DNA of 64,000 bases. It comes from Rubripirellula lacrimiformis (GTDB lineage Bacteria; Planctomycetota; Planctomycetia; Pirellulales; Pirellulaceae). The notes below the pieces were generated by a model that had not been told where the DNA came from, ran no database searches, and saw nothing but the letters and a program-made list of their open reading frames with translations. The translations under genes and the position numbers were made by a program. Each line of letters opens with the position of its first letter. The first letter of the stretch is position 1. The stretch covers positions 6,324,001-6,388,000 of the forward strand of contig NZ_CP036525.1 in assembly GCF_007741535.1 (NCBI RefSeq), read 5' to 3'. Positions 44,551 to 54,438 of this stretch are shown one piece after another.

Positions 44551-45807
44551 TCACGAACCTTCTGCGATACAGAACAGATGTTGTTGCCCGCGGATGAACA
44601 TCTCGTCGTCCACGATCGCGGGCGTGGCATCGACACCTTCGCCCAACGAGTTGACATTGACCACTTTCAGTTCGTTCGAATCCTCGATCACCACCGTCGT
44701 TCCACCGCGACCGGTCAAATAAACGAAGCCGCCGGCAGCGACAGGCGATGCGTACGTGACGCGGATGCCCGGCAACCGAACGGCCGAATAGTGTAGGTTC
44801 CCAGTGTTCGAATCGGCACAAGACAGTAGCCCCGATTTCCCCTTGAAGAAGAACAACCGGTTGCCTGAGAGCATCGGCGAAGCGATATCAGGCGTATCGC
44901 GGTTGATCGACCACAGCACCGCTTCGCTGCCGGCCAGATCACCGCGACCGGTCGGATCAAATGCCGCCATGAACGAACCCTGATAACCGCTGCCCACGAA
45001 CACGCGAGTCCCATCGAAAAGGGGCGACGCGGCTGGCCGCTGAGTCTGTCCGGCACATCGCCAAAGTTCTTTACCGGTTTCTAAGTCGTAGGCCCGAGCA
45101 CAGGTTTGTCCATTCATCACGACCTGCTTTGTCCCGCCTGCATCGATCACCATCGGCGTGGCCCAACAACTCGGTTCATCTCGCGGTGTCTTCCAGATCA
45201 ATTCACCATTGGTTTTGTTGAATGCGTATAGATACGAATCGCCTTCGTGGTCCCAAGGCACCAGAATTTTCTGGCCAGCGATCGTCGGCGAACTGCCCTC
45301 ACCGAAATCGTTCCGCGTATTCATTTTGTCAAACTCGTCGTGCTTCCAGACCAGCTTGCCATCCATGGTGTAGGCGTACAGCCCACGAGAACCAAAGTGC
45401 GAATAGACCATCGTGCCATCGGTGCACGGCGATGCCGAGGCGAACCCGTGTGTCGAATGAGTCGGTTGGTGGGGCGTGGCGATGACGGCGGTTTGTTTCC
45501 ACAACAGGTTGCCATCAGCCCGCGAGAAACACAGTGTCTGGAAATCCAATTCGGGCAACCGCCCCGTCCTGCGTCCGGTGGGAACCGCGGTGGTGACGAT
45601 CACGCGATCGTCCCAGACCACGGGCGATCCGGTGCCATTTCCGGGGATCGCCGCACGCCACTTCACATTTTCGGTCACCGACCACTTCGTTGGCGGGTTT
45701 CCTTCGACCGCCACGCCATTGCCGGTCGGCCCACGCCAATGCGGCCAATTTTCGGCGAGTGCCGTCAGCGGAAACAGCAACGATGCGATGACAAGAACGG
45801 GTTTCAT
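44551..45807 (-). CDS. secreted PQQ-repeat beta-propeller protein
   Basis: Start ATG 45807 (418 residues) gives a signal peptide (PVLVIASLLFPLTALA, cleaved before EN). The mature protein begins ENWPHWRGPTGNGVAVEGNP, common to planctomycete PQQ-like repeat proteins, and contains propeller blades such as NLLWKQTAVIATP, LYAYTMDGKLVWKHDEF, YLYAFNKTNGELIWK and AYDLETGKELWRCAG. These BamB-like propellers are usually scaffolds. Enzymatic residues of true quinoprotein dehydrogenases are not evident. It faces the secreted protein gene 43570-44490 (convergent, about 60 bp apart). Confidence 0.88.
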   Translation of the reverse strand: MKPVLVIASLLFPLTALAENWPHWRGPTGNGVAVEGNPPTKWSVTENVKWRAAIPGNGTGSPVVWDDRVIVTTAVPTGRRTGRLPELDFQTLCFSRADGNLLWKQTAVIATPHQPTHSTHGFASASPCTDGTMVYSHFGSRGLYAYTMDGKLVWKHDEFDKMNTRNDFGEGSSPTIAGQKILVPWDHEGDSYLYAFNKTNGELIWKTPRDEPSCWATPMVIDAGGTKQVVMNGQTCARAYDLETGKELWRCAGQTQRPAASPLFDGTRVFVGSGYQGSFMAAFDPTGRGDLAGSEAVLWSINRDTPDIASPMLSGNRLFFFKGKSGLLSCADSNTGNLHYSAVRLPGIRVTYASPVAAGGFVYLTGRGGTTVVIEDSNELKVVNVNSLGEGVDATPAIVDDEMFIRGQQHLFCIAEGS

Positions 45808-45917
45808 AAGAAGATGAATCCAACCAGAGGGCGTTTCAATGGACGAGGCCGCCATTGTAGTGTGTGGACGCTCCCTGCAAGCCATGCACCCATCACCGTG
45901 CGCTGCCCACCAGTCAA

Positions 45918-46007
45918 CGTTTGTAGTACCGCCTTCAGGCGGAATGGGGCCCGAGCATCGAGCCTGACCGAGTCAAGAAACTCCCGCTAAAGCCGGTACT
46001 ACGAACG
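45918..46007. repeat. nested palindrome downstream of tsaE
   Basis: Arms 45918-45931 and 45994-46007 are complementary at 13 of 14 positions, and the left arm flanks a perfect CCGCCT/AGGCGG hairpin at 45929-45942. The spacer is 145 bp and holds no gene. It is probably a dispersed palindrome and possibly a transcript end. Confidence 0.65.
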
Positions 46008-46030
46008 GTGCGGATGCATTTCAGGGGGTA

Positions 46031-46516
46031 CTAGCTGGCTTCACACCCGGCGAGCACCGCTGCCAGATCGGGATCGGTGGTCCAGGCTTTGATGATCCGG
46101 GCCTCGGAATCCGAGGTCAGCGTAATTTTCAGCCAGAGGGTTTCTTCGGGAAGGCAAGTTCGAACCCGGTCCGCCCATTCGATGATCGTCCAGGCGTTGT
46201 CTTCATCGAACAGTTCGTCCACGCCAAGTTCAATGAATTCGTCTTCGTCGGCGACTCGGTAGGCATCCAAGTGATGCAGGGTGAGGGATTCCCCGCCGGA
46301 TCGTTTGCCCTGGTGAGATTGCAGCAGGGTGAAGGTGGGGCTGGTGACGTCCGCGCGGTCGATCCCAACGGCACCGGCGATCGCTTGAGTCAACGATGTT
46401 TTCCCCGCCCCCAGCGTGCCGACCAATCCGATCGTCACACGGCCAGGCAATCGGGCGGCCAACGAATCGGCAAAACGCTGCAACTGTTCGAGAGACGTAA
46501 TTTTAAATTCAATCAT
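46031..46516 (-). CDS. tsaE: tRNA threonylcarbamoyladenosine biosynthesis ATPase TsaE
   Basis: This 161-residue P-loop protein has Walker A GTLGAGKT (33-40), DVTSPTFTLLQ, HHLDAYR and IIEWADRV, the TsaE signature. With TsaB and TsaD it makes the t6A37 modification of tRNAs reading ANN codons. The other tsa genes are not in the window. Its start overlaps the stop of the RND exporter gene by four bases, an odd coupling. Length is normal. Confidence 0.93.
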   Translation of the reverse strand: MIEFKITSLEQLQRFADSLAARLPGRVTIGLVGTLGAGKTSLTQAIAGAVGIDRADVTSPTFTLLQSHQGKRSGGESLTLHHLDAYRVADEDEFIELGVDELFDEDNAWTIIEWADRVRTCLPEETLWLKITLTSDSEARIIKAWTTDPDLAAVLAGCEAS

Positions 46517-48813
46517 CGATTCGTCTGGCTAGTCTTTGAAAAACGCATCAACATCGCCGGCAAGAATACCAGGTCGGCGAACAACGCGCTGCCGATCGTC
46601 AGGATCCCCATCATCGCAAAGATCTGGTGATCTCGCGCGTCACTTAGCAGTGCGGTACTGAACCCCACGATCAAAACCACGGTCGTCATCACCAACGCCG
46701 TTCCCACACCCACAAAGGCGCGCCGGATGGCGCCGCTGTTCTCTGCATCGCTGGGGCTCGCGTTGCCGCCGAGTTCTTCTTGGTAACGCGTCAAAAAGTG
46801 AATCGTATCGTCGACAGCGATGCCCAAACAAACGGTAAAGGCACAGACACTGACAATTTCCAAACTCATTCCGAACACCCACAGCAATCCGCCCGTCAAA
46901 GCCAGCGGGAACAGGTTCGGCACGACGGAAATCAAACCCAACCGAAGCGAGCGATAGACGATCGACAAGACGACGAAAATGATGATGCTGGCCGACCCCA
47001 AACTCAAAGCCAGGTCGACGACGATCTGGTACAGTTTTTTCCAGCGCCGGACGGCGTCCCCCGACAAAGAAATCGAAACATCCGGATGATCCGCTTGGAT
47101 CTGCGCCAGTCCGGTTTCGATTCGCTGGAAAACTTCGCCGTACGACGCGATGCCGATGTCTTGAATCCGAAATTGCACCGACGCCTGACGATCTCGGGGG
47201 CGATAGTAGGCCTGTTTTAGCGGAGGCGGCAACAGTTCCAACATCGACATTCGCGATGCGGTATCACCTTCGCCGGGCAGCGCCGCGATCAGGTTGACGA
47301 TCGATAGCGGATTGCCAATCAAGGGCTCGGTCCGCAGCAATTCGTCCACCGCCTGAGCCACTCGGCCAATCTCGGGATCACCGGCGGGAACGTTCGCATT
47401 CCACTGCATGCGTACGGCCGCGGTTTCCAGTCCGCCCATCACTTGGTCCATGTGGGCCAGCGCCATGGTCGCCTCGCTGCCGGACGACATGTTGCTGGTC
47501 AGCCGTTCGTCGGGCCGCAGTTGCAGCGTGACCAGCCCCAAGATCAAGGTGGTCACGATCGCCAATGTGCTGATCACCTTGGGGCGCAGCAGCACAAAAT
47601 CGATCACTTCTGAAATCCGTCCCAAGTTTTGGTCGACCAGATTGCGACCGTACCCCGAATGAACCCGTCGCCCCAGCGGACTGACGCAGGCCAACGGGAT
47701 GACGGTGATCACCGAAATGAACGTCAGCAACACACCGATCACACAGCAGTAGCCGAATTCGCGAACGATCTCGTGATGCGCAAGCGCCAACGATCCAAAC
47801 CCGATCGCTGTGGTCAACGATGTGATCCAACACGCCAACCCGACCTCGCGGATGGACCGTCGGGCCGCTTCGCTGGGCGATTTGCCTTCGGCTCGGTGAC
47901 GACGGATCTGGACCATCATGTGCACACCGTCGGTGAATCCGACCATGCACAGCAACACCGGAACGATGACTGAATTGAATGGGTTGTTGTCCAAACCGAT
48001 GAAATGCAACACGCCCAGCGTCCAAAACACTCCCATCGCCGGCGCCAGCGCCACGATGATTACACTGCTTAGCCCTCGGAACAGGATGAAGGCGATCAAC
48101 AGTGCGATCGCGTACCCGATCAACTGGTATTTCAATTCGTTGGACCGAGTGCTGGCTGCACGACTGACGCGAATCGGAACTTCGCCGGTAACCGCAAAGT
48201 CCATCGTCACGTCTGCGTACTTGGCGACCGCCGCGGCCGCTGTGTCACGCAGCTTATCGGTTGCATCCGCGTCCTCGGTCACGAACAGCCAATCGATCTT
48301 GACCATCAACAATAACGTCTTGGTATCGGCGGACATCAATTGACCGACAACCAAGGGATGGTCCAGGGCACGCTGTTTGGCGGCTTTGTAGCGGGTCAGC
48401 GATGCATTGCGTCCCGGCAAAATCGGTTCGGGCAATCCAAAGATGTTCAGCGGCGGTGCTTCGTCCATCCAAAACACGCTTTCGACGTGGTCCAGGGCCT
48501 CGATTGCTGCCACCGCATCCCGAATCGCCTGTGCACCGTCCGGGGTAAAGAACTGATCGCTACGGACAACGATCACCACGTCGCCGTTGGCAACACGAAT
48601 CGGACTGACGTTGGATCCCACCGAAGCAGGAGCGGGCGAATCCGTCTGCGCAGCCGACGTATCCGGCGGCCGCGATGACTTGGGTTCCGGCAGCACCAAA
48701 CGCGGATCGTAATGGCCGATCGCCATCAGCCCCGTCCATGCGGTCAGCAGCGTCAACGTCCACCAGCGGTGACCGATGATCCAATCCGCCAGTCGTCCGA
48801 TGCTGCCAAACAC
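46513..48813 (-). CDS. MMPL/RND-family exporter
   Basis: This 766-residue protein has the two-half layout of MMPL transporters: an N-terminal helix (WWTLTLLTAWTGLMAIG), a periplasmic domain, then five or six helices with the GVFWTLGVLHFIG and FTDGVHMMVQIRR boxes; the second half repeats this with VPNLFPLALTGGLLWVFG and CLGIAVDDTIHFLTRYQEE, the conserved D-D pair of proton relay. It probably exports lipid or hydrophobic cargo. It shares the family of the partial gene at the left edge. It is co-translated with tsaE. Confidence 0.9.
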   Translation of the reverse strand: MFGSIGRLADWIIGHRWWTLTLLTAWTGLMAIGHYDPRLVLPEPKSSRPPDTSAAQTDSPAPASVGSNVSPIRVANGDVVIVVRSDQFFTPDGAQAIRDAVAAIEALDHVESVFWMDEAPPLNIFGLPEPILPGRNASLTRYKAAKQRALDHPLVVGQLMSADTKTLLLMVKIDWLFVTEDADATDKLRDTAAAAVAKYADVTMDFAVTGEVPIRVSRAASTRSNELKYQLIGYAIALLIAFILFRGLSSVIIVALAPAMGVFWTLGVLHFIGLDNNPFNSVIVPVLLCMVGFTDGVHMMVQIRRHRAEGKSPSEAARRSIREVGLACWITSLTTAIGFGSLALAHHEIVREFGYCCVIGVLLTFISVITVIPLACVSPLGRRVHSGYGRNLVDQNLGRISEVIDFVLLRPKVISTLAIVTTLILGLVTLQLRPDERLTSNMSSGSEATMALAHMDQVMGGLETAAVRMQWNANVPAGDPEIGRVAQAVDELLRTEPLIGNPLSIVNLIAALPGEGDTASRMSMLELLPPPLKQAYYRPRDRQASVQFRIQDIGIASYGEVFQRIETGLAQIQADHPDVSISLSGDAVRRWKKLYQIVVDLALSLGSASIIIFVVLSIVYRSLRLGLISVVPNLFPLALTGGLLWVFGMSLEIVSVCAFTVCLGIAVDDTIHFLTRYQEELGGNASPSDAENSGAIRRAFVGVGTALVMTTVVLIVGFSTALLSDARDHQIFAMMGILTIGSALFADLVFLPAMLMRFSKTSQTNR

Positions 48814-48903
48814 TCAATCGCTCGTTGTCAAAATTGGAACCGGTATCCCGCGTCGGGGAGGTCGGCGTGAAGAAGGAGAAAGAGGAAGAAGAAACCGACA
48901 GAA

Positions 48904-51066
48904 TCAATCGAATCGCTGGGCAGCTTCGGTTCGGATTTCGTCGCGGCTGATCCGTCGGTCACGATCATGGTCGAACTGACCAAAGCTGAAGATCCGGACC
49001 GAATGTGGCAGTTCTTCTTCCACGATGAACCCATCCGAATTGTGGTCGAATCGTTGAAAGTACGATTCGACGAACTTGTCGGCTTTGGCAAACGCCTCGT
49101 CTTTCCGTTGCTGGCTTTCTTTTCGCTGTTGGGCTGCTTGTTTGGTTGATGGATCCGATGGGGTGGGAGCCGAATCGGATGTGTGCTTCAGCGGAATGGC
49201 CACGCTGATGAACGTGACCGCCATTTCCTGCCAAGTTTGGTCGCCCCAGGTCACGTATTCCTGCGGGTCGGGGTTGAACGGATTGGCTTTCGAATTATCG
49301 AACGTGGCCGCAAAGGAAAGCCGACTCACATCCGCCAACGGCAGCGGCTTGCTCAGTTCGTAGTTGTGCTGCCAATTGAAATCGTAATGCGGCACGTCCA
49401 AAAGAGTTTCTGTGGCGTCGTCGGATTCGCTGCGGAACTGATACGATTTGCCCCGCAGATGCATGTGCGGCATGATCGACAGCAGTTCGCCCGACCGGGG
49501 AAATCCGTGGATCCTTCCTTCGACAACGTAGTCGGATGCATGCGGTGGTATTTCGAACTCTTGTTCAATGCCGCCCATCGAAATGACTTCGTGGGTCACC
49601 GAATCGGCATCGGCAAAGACCAGTCCGATTTTGGTGATATCGGATTCAGGTTTGCCCGTGGGTGTGTAGTGCATTTGGAACACGATCCGAGATCCAGCCG
49701 GAATTCGCTGGGCATACCCGACCGGCAGTGGGCTTCGTCGTTGACCGGGAACGTAGGCCGACAGCAATCCGATCTGGCTTAGGTCGGCACCGTCGGGCGG
49801 TCGAACGAAGGCAATCGAGTGGTGGACGGCCGAGCGGTTCCCGGGGATCACTTCGGCGGCCTGCACCCAACGATCCGTTTCGAACCCGGTGTCGACCACA
49901 TAGTACTGATACTCGACGGTGTCGCTGGCCGGTATTTCGAACGGCACCTTGGACATCGCCAATACCAAATCGGGTTCACGCGGCAACTGCCAGCCGACAA
50001 CGTACGAAGTCGGCTCGGGCAGGTCGGCTACGTCTCCATAAGGCATGCCTGCGTCGACCCACTGGCGCAGCAACTGTTTGTCAGATTCGGGCATCAACCT
50101 GGCATTGGCCAGTTCGGCGTGTCCATCCGCTGCATGCCACGGTGGCATCCGCCCCTGATCGATCACTTCGATCGACATATCGCCCCAACCCAGGACTTCG
50201 TCATAGTCGTCCAGAGCGAACGGTCCAATTTCGCCTTCGCGATGGCATTCCACACAGTGTTGGTTCAGCACACGGCTGATCTGGTCACAGTAGGTCACCG
50301 GTGCATCGACTTGTTCTTGGCGGCCGGTCGGTTTGGGAAGCGAGATCAGGCATCCAACGGCGGTCGTTCGAGGGGTGGCGACATCGTGTCCATCGACCAA
50401 CGCCTGGATCGCATCGCGCAGATCGTGGACCGTGGCTTCGGATCTAGCAATGCCGGGTTGGTACTGATCATCGATTCGGCCGCGATACTGGACACGTCCG
50501 ATGCGATCGACAACCACAACTTCGGGCGTGCGTGTCGCCATCACGTCCAATGCCACCAATCGGTCATGATCCTTCGCGATAGGAAACGATACGCCATGGT
50601 CGGCTGCGTACTGGCGAATCTCGTCGACCGAGTCTTGAATGTTGCTGTTGACGCCGATGAAGGCGACGCCGGAGGTCGCTAATTGGTCGGCCAGCGACTG
50701 CAGCCTTGGGCCATAGACTTTTGCCAGCGGGCACTCGGTCCCCAGAAAACACAGCACTGTGAAATCGGCGCGATCGCTGGCCCCCATCGAAACTTGTTTC
50801 AGCGTCCGATCGGATCCTGCCGACGGCAGCGAGAAGTCCGCCACTTGTCCCAGGTCATCGATCTCAGCGGCGTTGATCCCAGCGGCGTTGATCCCAGCGG
50901 CGTTGGGCGACGCAAGCGAAGTGACGGGCGAAGAATCGGCGGCAATCACGAGGCTAGCCCCCAGGACCAAGACCAGTCCTGCCGCAATCCCCAACCATCG
51001 CTGAGCGGTCGATGTCGCCCCAGCACGAGACGCCGGTCCTGGGTCAGTGTGAAGGATTCGTTTCAT
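48904..51066 (-). CDS. redoxin / cytochrome c / copper monooxygenase-like / EF-hand fusion protein
   Basis: This 720-residue exported protein has a basic N-terminus and hydrophobic segment (LGIAAGLVLVLGASLVIA), then four modules. A thioredoxin-like redoxin at about 75-225 (FTVLCFLGTECPLAKVYG, Cys106 and Cys112). A c-type haem motif Cys-Val-Glu-Cys-His at 271-275, with GRMPPWHA. A copper type II ascorbate-dependent monooxygenase-like (PHM) region with His415-His416, His466, His534-x-His536 and Met615, the expected two-copper ligand order. Two EF-hand-like loops (DHNSDGFIVEEE, DHDRDRRISRDE) at the end. It may transfer electrons from the haem/redoxin to a copper oxygenase. A 15-bp repeat encodes NAAGI-NAAGI-NAAEI. 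The start is about 83 bp from yidD. Confidence 0.85.
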   Translation of the reverse strand: MKRILHTDPGPASRAGATSTAQRWLGIAAGLVLVLGASLVIAADSSPVTSLASPNAAGINAAGINAAEIDDLGQVADFSLPSAGSDRTLKQVSMGASDRADFTVLCFLGTECPLAKVYGPRLQSLADQLATSGVAFIGVNSNIQDSVDEIRQYAADHGVSFPIAKDHDRLVALDVMATRTPEVVVVDRIGRVQYRGRIDDQYQPGIARSEATVHDLRDAIQALVDGHDVATPRTTAVGCLISLPKPTGRQEQVDAPVTYCDQISRVLNQHCVECHREGEIGPFALDDYDEVLGWGDMSIEVIDQGRMPPWHAADGHAELANARLMPESDKQLLRQWVDAGMPYGDVADLPEPTSYVVGWQLPREPDLVLAMSKVPFEIPASDTVEYQYYVVDTGFETDRWVQAAEVIPGNRSAVHHSIAFVRPPDGADLSQIGLLSAYVPGQRRSPLPVGYAQRIPAGSRIVFQMHYTPTGKPESDITKIGLVFADADSVTHEVISMGGIEQEFEIPPHASDYVVEGRIHGFPRSGELLSIMPHMHLRGKSYQFRSESDDATETLLDVPHYDFNWQHNYELSKPLPLADVSRLSFAATFDNSKANPFNPDPQEYVTWGDQTWQEMAVTFISVAIPLKHTSDSAPTPSDPSTKQAAQQRKESQQRKDEAFAKADKFVESYFQRFDHNSDGFIVEEELPHSVRIFSFGQFDHDRDRRISRDEIRTEAAQRFD

Positions 51067-51149
51067 GAAATCAGTGTTCCAATCCGTAGTGATCGCAGGC
51101 GAAGGCTGACTGCATCGTACAAGAAACCCCCAGCGTCACCACGATGGGG

Positions 51150-51371
51150 TCAGGGTGGGTCGTAGCCACCCGGATTCCAGGGATGGCATCGCATGATCCG
51201 CCGCGTGCCACGATAGATGCCACGAATGACCCCAAATTTACGAATCGATTCGATCGTGTACTGGCTGCAGGTCGGTGTGAACCGGCAATTCGGTCCCAAC
51301 AGGGGGCTGATTGCGATTTGGTAAAACCGAATCGGCAAGATGATTGCGGCTTGGATGCCTCGTCGGATCAC
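51150..51371 (-). CDS. yidD: membrane protein insertion efficiency factor YidD
   Basis: This 73-residue protein matches Yid[21 protein letters not shown] followed by [35 protein letters not shown]. Two cysteines (NCRF, PTCS) and the CHPW tail are typical. It aids insertion of membrane proteins with YidC. It lies upstream of the redoxin fusion on the same strand and divergent from the DUF1080 gene. Confidence 0.93.
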   Translation of the reverse strand: MIRRGIQAAIILPIRFYQIAISPLLGPNCRFTPTCSQYTIESIRKFGVIRGIYRGTRRIMRCHPWNPGGYDPP

Positions 51372-51545
51372 CGTCGATCCTTGCGTTTGAAAGGGAAAGC
51401 GTGTTTTCGCCGAAATGATTCGTTCAGCTCGCTATCCTATCCCGGACACCAATGTTACGGCAGTGTCGATCAGCTATTACAATCGAACCGACAACCCTGC
51501 CTACGCATCTTTGCGTACATTCCCCCCACCACGGTTTTTCCTGCC

Positions 51546-52868
51546 ATGAAAAAAAGTTTGCTTTTGTTTTCCGCGATGGCTGCCGCCATTGGTTTCGGCA
51601 ACTTGGTCGCCACTTGTACGGTTTCGGCCGAGGACATTCCCAGCGGCTTTACGTCGATCTTCGATGGGAAAACGCTGGACGGTTGGGATGCCCGACCGCA
51701 TTTCAGCCCGATCGAATTCAAAGCGTTGTCGGACGACGCACGCGCTGAAAAGATGAGCCAGTGGATGGCCGAGGCCAAACAGCACTGGAGCGTCGAAAAT
51801 GGCGAACTGGTCAACGATGGATCCGGCCCCTACTTGGTGTCCGCCAAAGACTACACCGATTACGAACTGGTCATCGACTACAAGACGGTCCCCAAGGCCG
51901 ACAGCGGCATCTATTTGAAAGGATCCCCACAGGTTCAGATCTGGGACTTCACCGACACAACCAAGTTCAAACTGGGCGCCGACAAAGGAAGCGGCGGATT
52001 GTGGAACAACAGTGCTGGCGCTGCTGGCAAAGATCCCGCTGTCCTAGCCGACAAGCCTTTTGGTCAGTGGAACCGATTCCGCATTATCCAGATCGGCGCA
52101 CGAACGACCGTTTATCTGAACGACCAATTGGTCGTCGATAACGCGATCATGGAAAACTATTGGGACCGTGAATCACCGCTGTTCCGCAGTGGCCCGATTG
52201 AATTGCAAACCCACGGCGGCGAAATCCGCTGGCGTAACATTGCGGTCAAGGAACTGTCGGCTGAAGAAGCCAACGAATATCTGTCGAGCCGAGGCAACGA
52301 CGGATTCACAAGCCTGTTCGATGGCAAAAGCTTGGACGGATGGCAGGGATCGCCCGAAAACTACGAAGTGGTTGACGGTGCCATTCGCTGCCAACAGGGC
52401 AAGGGCGGTCTGCTGCTGACCAAGGACGAATACAAGAACTTTGTCGCTCGTGTTGAATTCCGACTGCCTGCCGGCGGAAACAACGGACTGGCGATTCGGG
52501 CTCCGCTGGGTGGCGACGCAGCTTATTCTGCAATGACCGAGCTGCAGGTGCTGGACTCGGAACACCCCAAGTATGCCAAATTGGATTCACGTCAATATCA
52601 CGGCAGCGCCTACGGAATGGCTGCCGCGACGCGTGGCTATCTGCGTGACGTCGGCCAATGGAACTATCAAGAAGTCACCGTGGACGGCATGCGGATCAAA
52701 GTGGAACTCAATGGCAACGTGATCCTGGATACGGACCTTGCGGAAGCCAAAGATTTCTTGGCTGACAAGAAGCACCCTGGTCTGAAGCGAGAAACCGGCC
52801 ACTTTGGATTCGCCGGACACAATGACCCGGTCGAATTCCGAAACGTTTCGATCAAACAGCTGCCGTAA
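51546..52868 (+). CDS. secreted tandem DUF1080 (3-keto-disaccharide hydrolase-like) protein
   Basis: Start ATG 51546 (440 residues) gives a signal peptide (KKSLLLFSAMAAAIGFGNLV, cleavage near VSA-ED). Two DUF1080 concanavalin-like domains follow: residues about 36-240 start FTSIFDGKTLDGWDARPH, and residues about 255-440 start FTSLFDGKSLDGWQ. Each has the family's SGIYLKG or NNGLAIRA loop and a WNRF or WNYQEVTVDG strand. The family includes hydrolases of 3-keto-glucosides. Two domains in one chain suggest internal duplication. The target glycan is unknown. It is divergent from yidD. Confidence 0.9.
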   Translation: MKKSLLLFSAMAAAIGFGNLVATCTVSAEDIPSGFTSIFDGKTLDGWDARPHFSPIEFKALSDDARAEKMSQWMAEAKQHWSVENGELVNDGSGPYLVSAKDYTDYELVIDYKTVPKADSGIYLKGSPQVQIWDFTDTTKFKLGADKGSGGLWNNSAGAAGKDPAVLADKPFGQWNRFRIIQIGARTTVYLNDQLVVDNAIMENYWDRESPLFRSGPIELQTHGGEIRWRNIAVKELSAEEANEYLSSRGNDGFTSLFDGKSLDGWQGSPENYEVVDGAIRCQQGKGGLLLTKDEYKNFVARVEFRLPAGGNNGLAIRAPLGGDAAYSAMTELQVLDSEHPKYAKLDSRQYHGSAYGMAAATRGYLRDVGQWNYQEVTVDGMRIKVELNGNVILDTDLAEAKDFLADKKHPGLKRETGHFGFAGHNDPVEFRNVSIKQLP

Positions 52869-52875
52869 CCACCGG

Positions 52876-54294
52876 TTACCGTGATCGATCCGTCATGGAT
52901 CGAAAATGCTGAACCACTTTCGCAGCGATCCAGGCCGGAACCAGGATCGCTGCGGCGTCGGTAAACCGGCCCAGCGGTGGGCTGGTCAAGATGACAAACC
53001 CGACCTGCGCCACCGCGTAGGTCAGTGCGACGATGCAAAGCGTGTCGATGCCATCATCGTTGATGACTCGCACGATCTTGCGGCCCAACAACAGCCGCCA
53101 CAGTTCGCCCACCGCAGCCAGCACCATCGCGACCAGAAACAGCGGGTGCATCACGATGTCGGCGGCCATGGCCCATGCGGCCCGCCTGGCCCCCAACAGC
53201 AACCACTTGGCATAGCGAAGGGGATACTCGGAAACGATCTGTCGGTTCATCGACGCGATCGCGTTGTGGTTGGCGATCGTGTCATCGCCGTAAATCTCTC
53301 TCGCCGCGGGTACCACCGCCTGATAGATCAGGTCATTCCAGCGTCCTTCGATCGTCATCGTTTCGACGGATCGATCGCCCGTCGGATTCCCTCCCGGAAA
53401 CTGATACCCGTCCGCGATCCGCTGTCGCCGGTGGCGGATGATTGCGTGGGCTAATGGTGATGACGGATGGTCAAGTGCGATCAGTTCGTCATCGTCCACC
53501 AATTGAATGGTTAACCCCGCCAAATTCTGGTGACCAAACGGCAGCACGCCAAAGTCACCGACCACCGCGCCGCGAAGCCCCATCCATGCAATCACCGCCA
53601 CCGTGATGATCGCCGGCGCCACCGCGACAGGCCGCCAAGCCCCCGACCAGCCCCGCCCAGCCGATCGCATTGCGGACGACGAATGCGGTCGATTCACGTC
53701 GGATGGCCCCGCCGCCCGACTGGCGCGGAACCACAAACAGATTCCGCATACCAAGGCCCAAGGTGCCAACGACAGATACGCTGGACGCAGCGAGATCGCC
53801 AAGATCGAAAACAACGCGATCCCGATCGATGCCCCCCAAGGTTGCCCCAGTCGGTCCCATCGCAGCATCGCGACCGCTGCCATGACGCCCATCGATGCCG
53901 CCGGAGCGTCGGTCGCCAAGGTCGAAACGTGGTCCATGAAGGTGCACCCCAACGCGACCGCCAACGCCGAGGCAATCGCCACCGAGGTTGCTGTGCCGCG
54001 GCGGCGTAGTTCGATCCCCAACCACCAGGCTGCGACGGCGTGCAACAGAATCTGCAGAACCGGAATCGCAGATTCACCGACAACCGCAATCACCGACCTT
54101 AGAAAGATCGGATACCCCGGCGTGCGAATGCTTCGCAGGGCAGAGCCGAGCGAATCGAAAGGGTAATTCAGGTAGCTAAACGTATCATCGACGTGGTGCG
54201 GTTCGCATCGACCGGTCACCCACGCGACGACCAGCATGATCGCGGACAAGGCCACCAGAGAACAAACCGGGCGTGACGAAACAGACGACTTCAA
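52876..54294 (-). CDS. multi-pass membrane protein, GT-C glycosyltransferase-like
   Basis: This 472-residue protein has about nine or ten hydrophobic segments. Near the N-terminus, after the first helix, it has HHVDDTFSYLNYPFDSLG; an acidic DD pair on the first external loop is typical of GT-C (polyprenyl-phosphate-dependent) glycosyltransferases. The rest shows no further motif that I can name. The frame starts at TTG 54294; the true start may be internal. It is divergent neither from nor clearly coupled to its neighbours. If a transferase, it adds a sugar to a lipid or protein outside the membrane. Confidence 0.65.
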   Translation of the reverse strand: MKSSVSSRPVCSLVALSAIMLVVAWVTGRCEPHHVDDTFSYLNYPFDSLGSALRSIRTPGYPIFLRSVIAVVGESAIPVLQILLHAVAAWWLGIELRRRGTATSVAIASALAVALGCTFMDHVSTLATDAPAASMGVMAAVAMLRWDRLGQPWGASIGIALFSILAISLRPAYLSLAPWALVCGICLWFRASRAAGPSDVNRPHSSSAMRSAGRGWSGAWRPVAVAPAIITVAVIAWMGLRGAVVGDFGVLPFGHQNLAGLTIQLVDDDELIALDHPSSPLAHAIIRHRRQRIADGYQFPGGNPTGDRSVETMTIEGRWNDLIYQAVVPAAREIYGDDTIANHNAIASMNRQIVSEYPLRYAKWLLLGARRAAWAMAADIVMHPLFLVAMVLAAVGELWRLLLGRKIVRVINDDGIDTLCIVALTYAVAQVGFVILTSPPLGRFTDAAAILVPAWIAAKVVQHFRSMTDRSR

Positions 54295-54438
54295 GGCAGC
54301 GACGGGAAGAATGAGGATGCGTTGGCAATTGCAATTCCGTGATCACCGCAGGCAAACCGCCTCGGCAAATCCCAGTGACGCGACCAGAAACCCGATCGAG
54401 CGAGCGGAAATACGGGGCAGGGGTGATTCAGATTTTGG

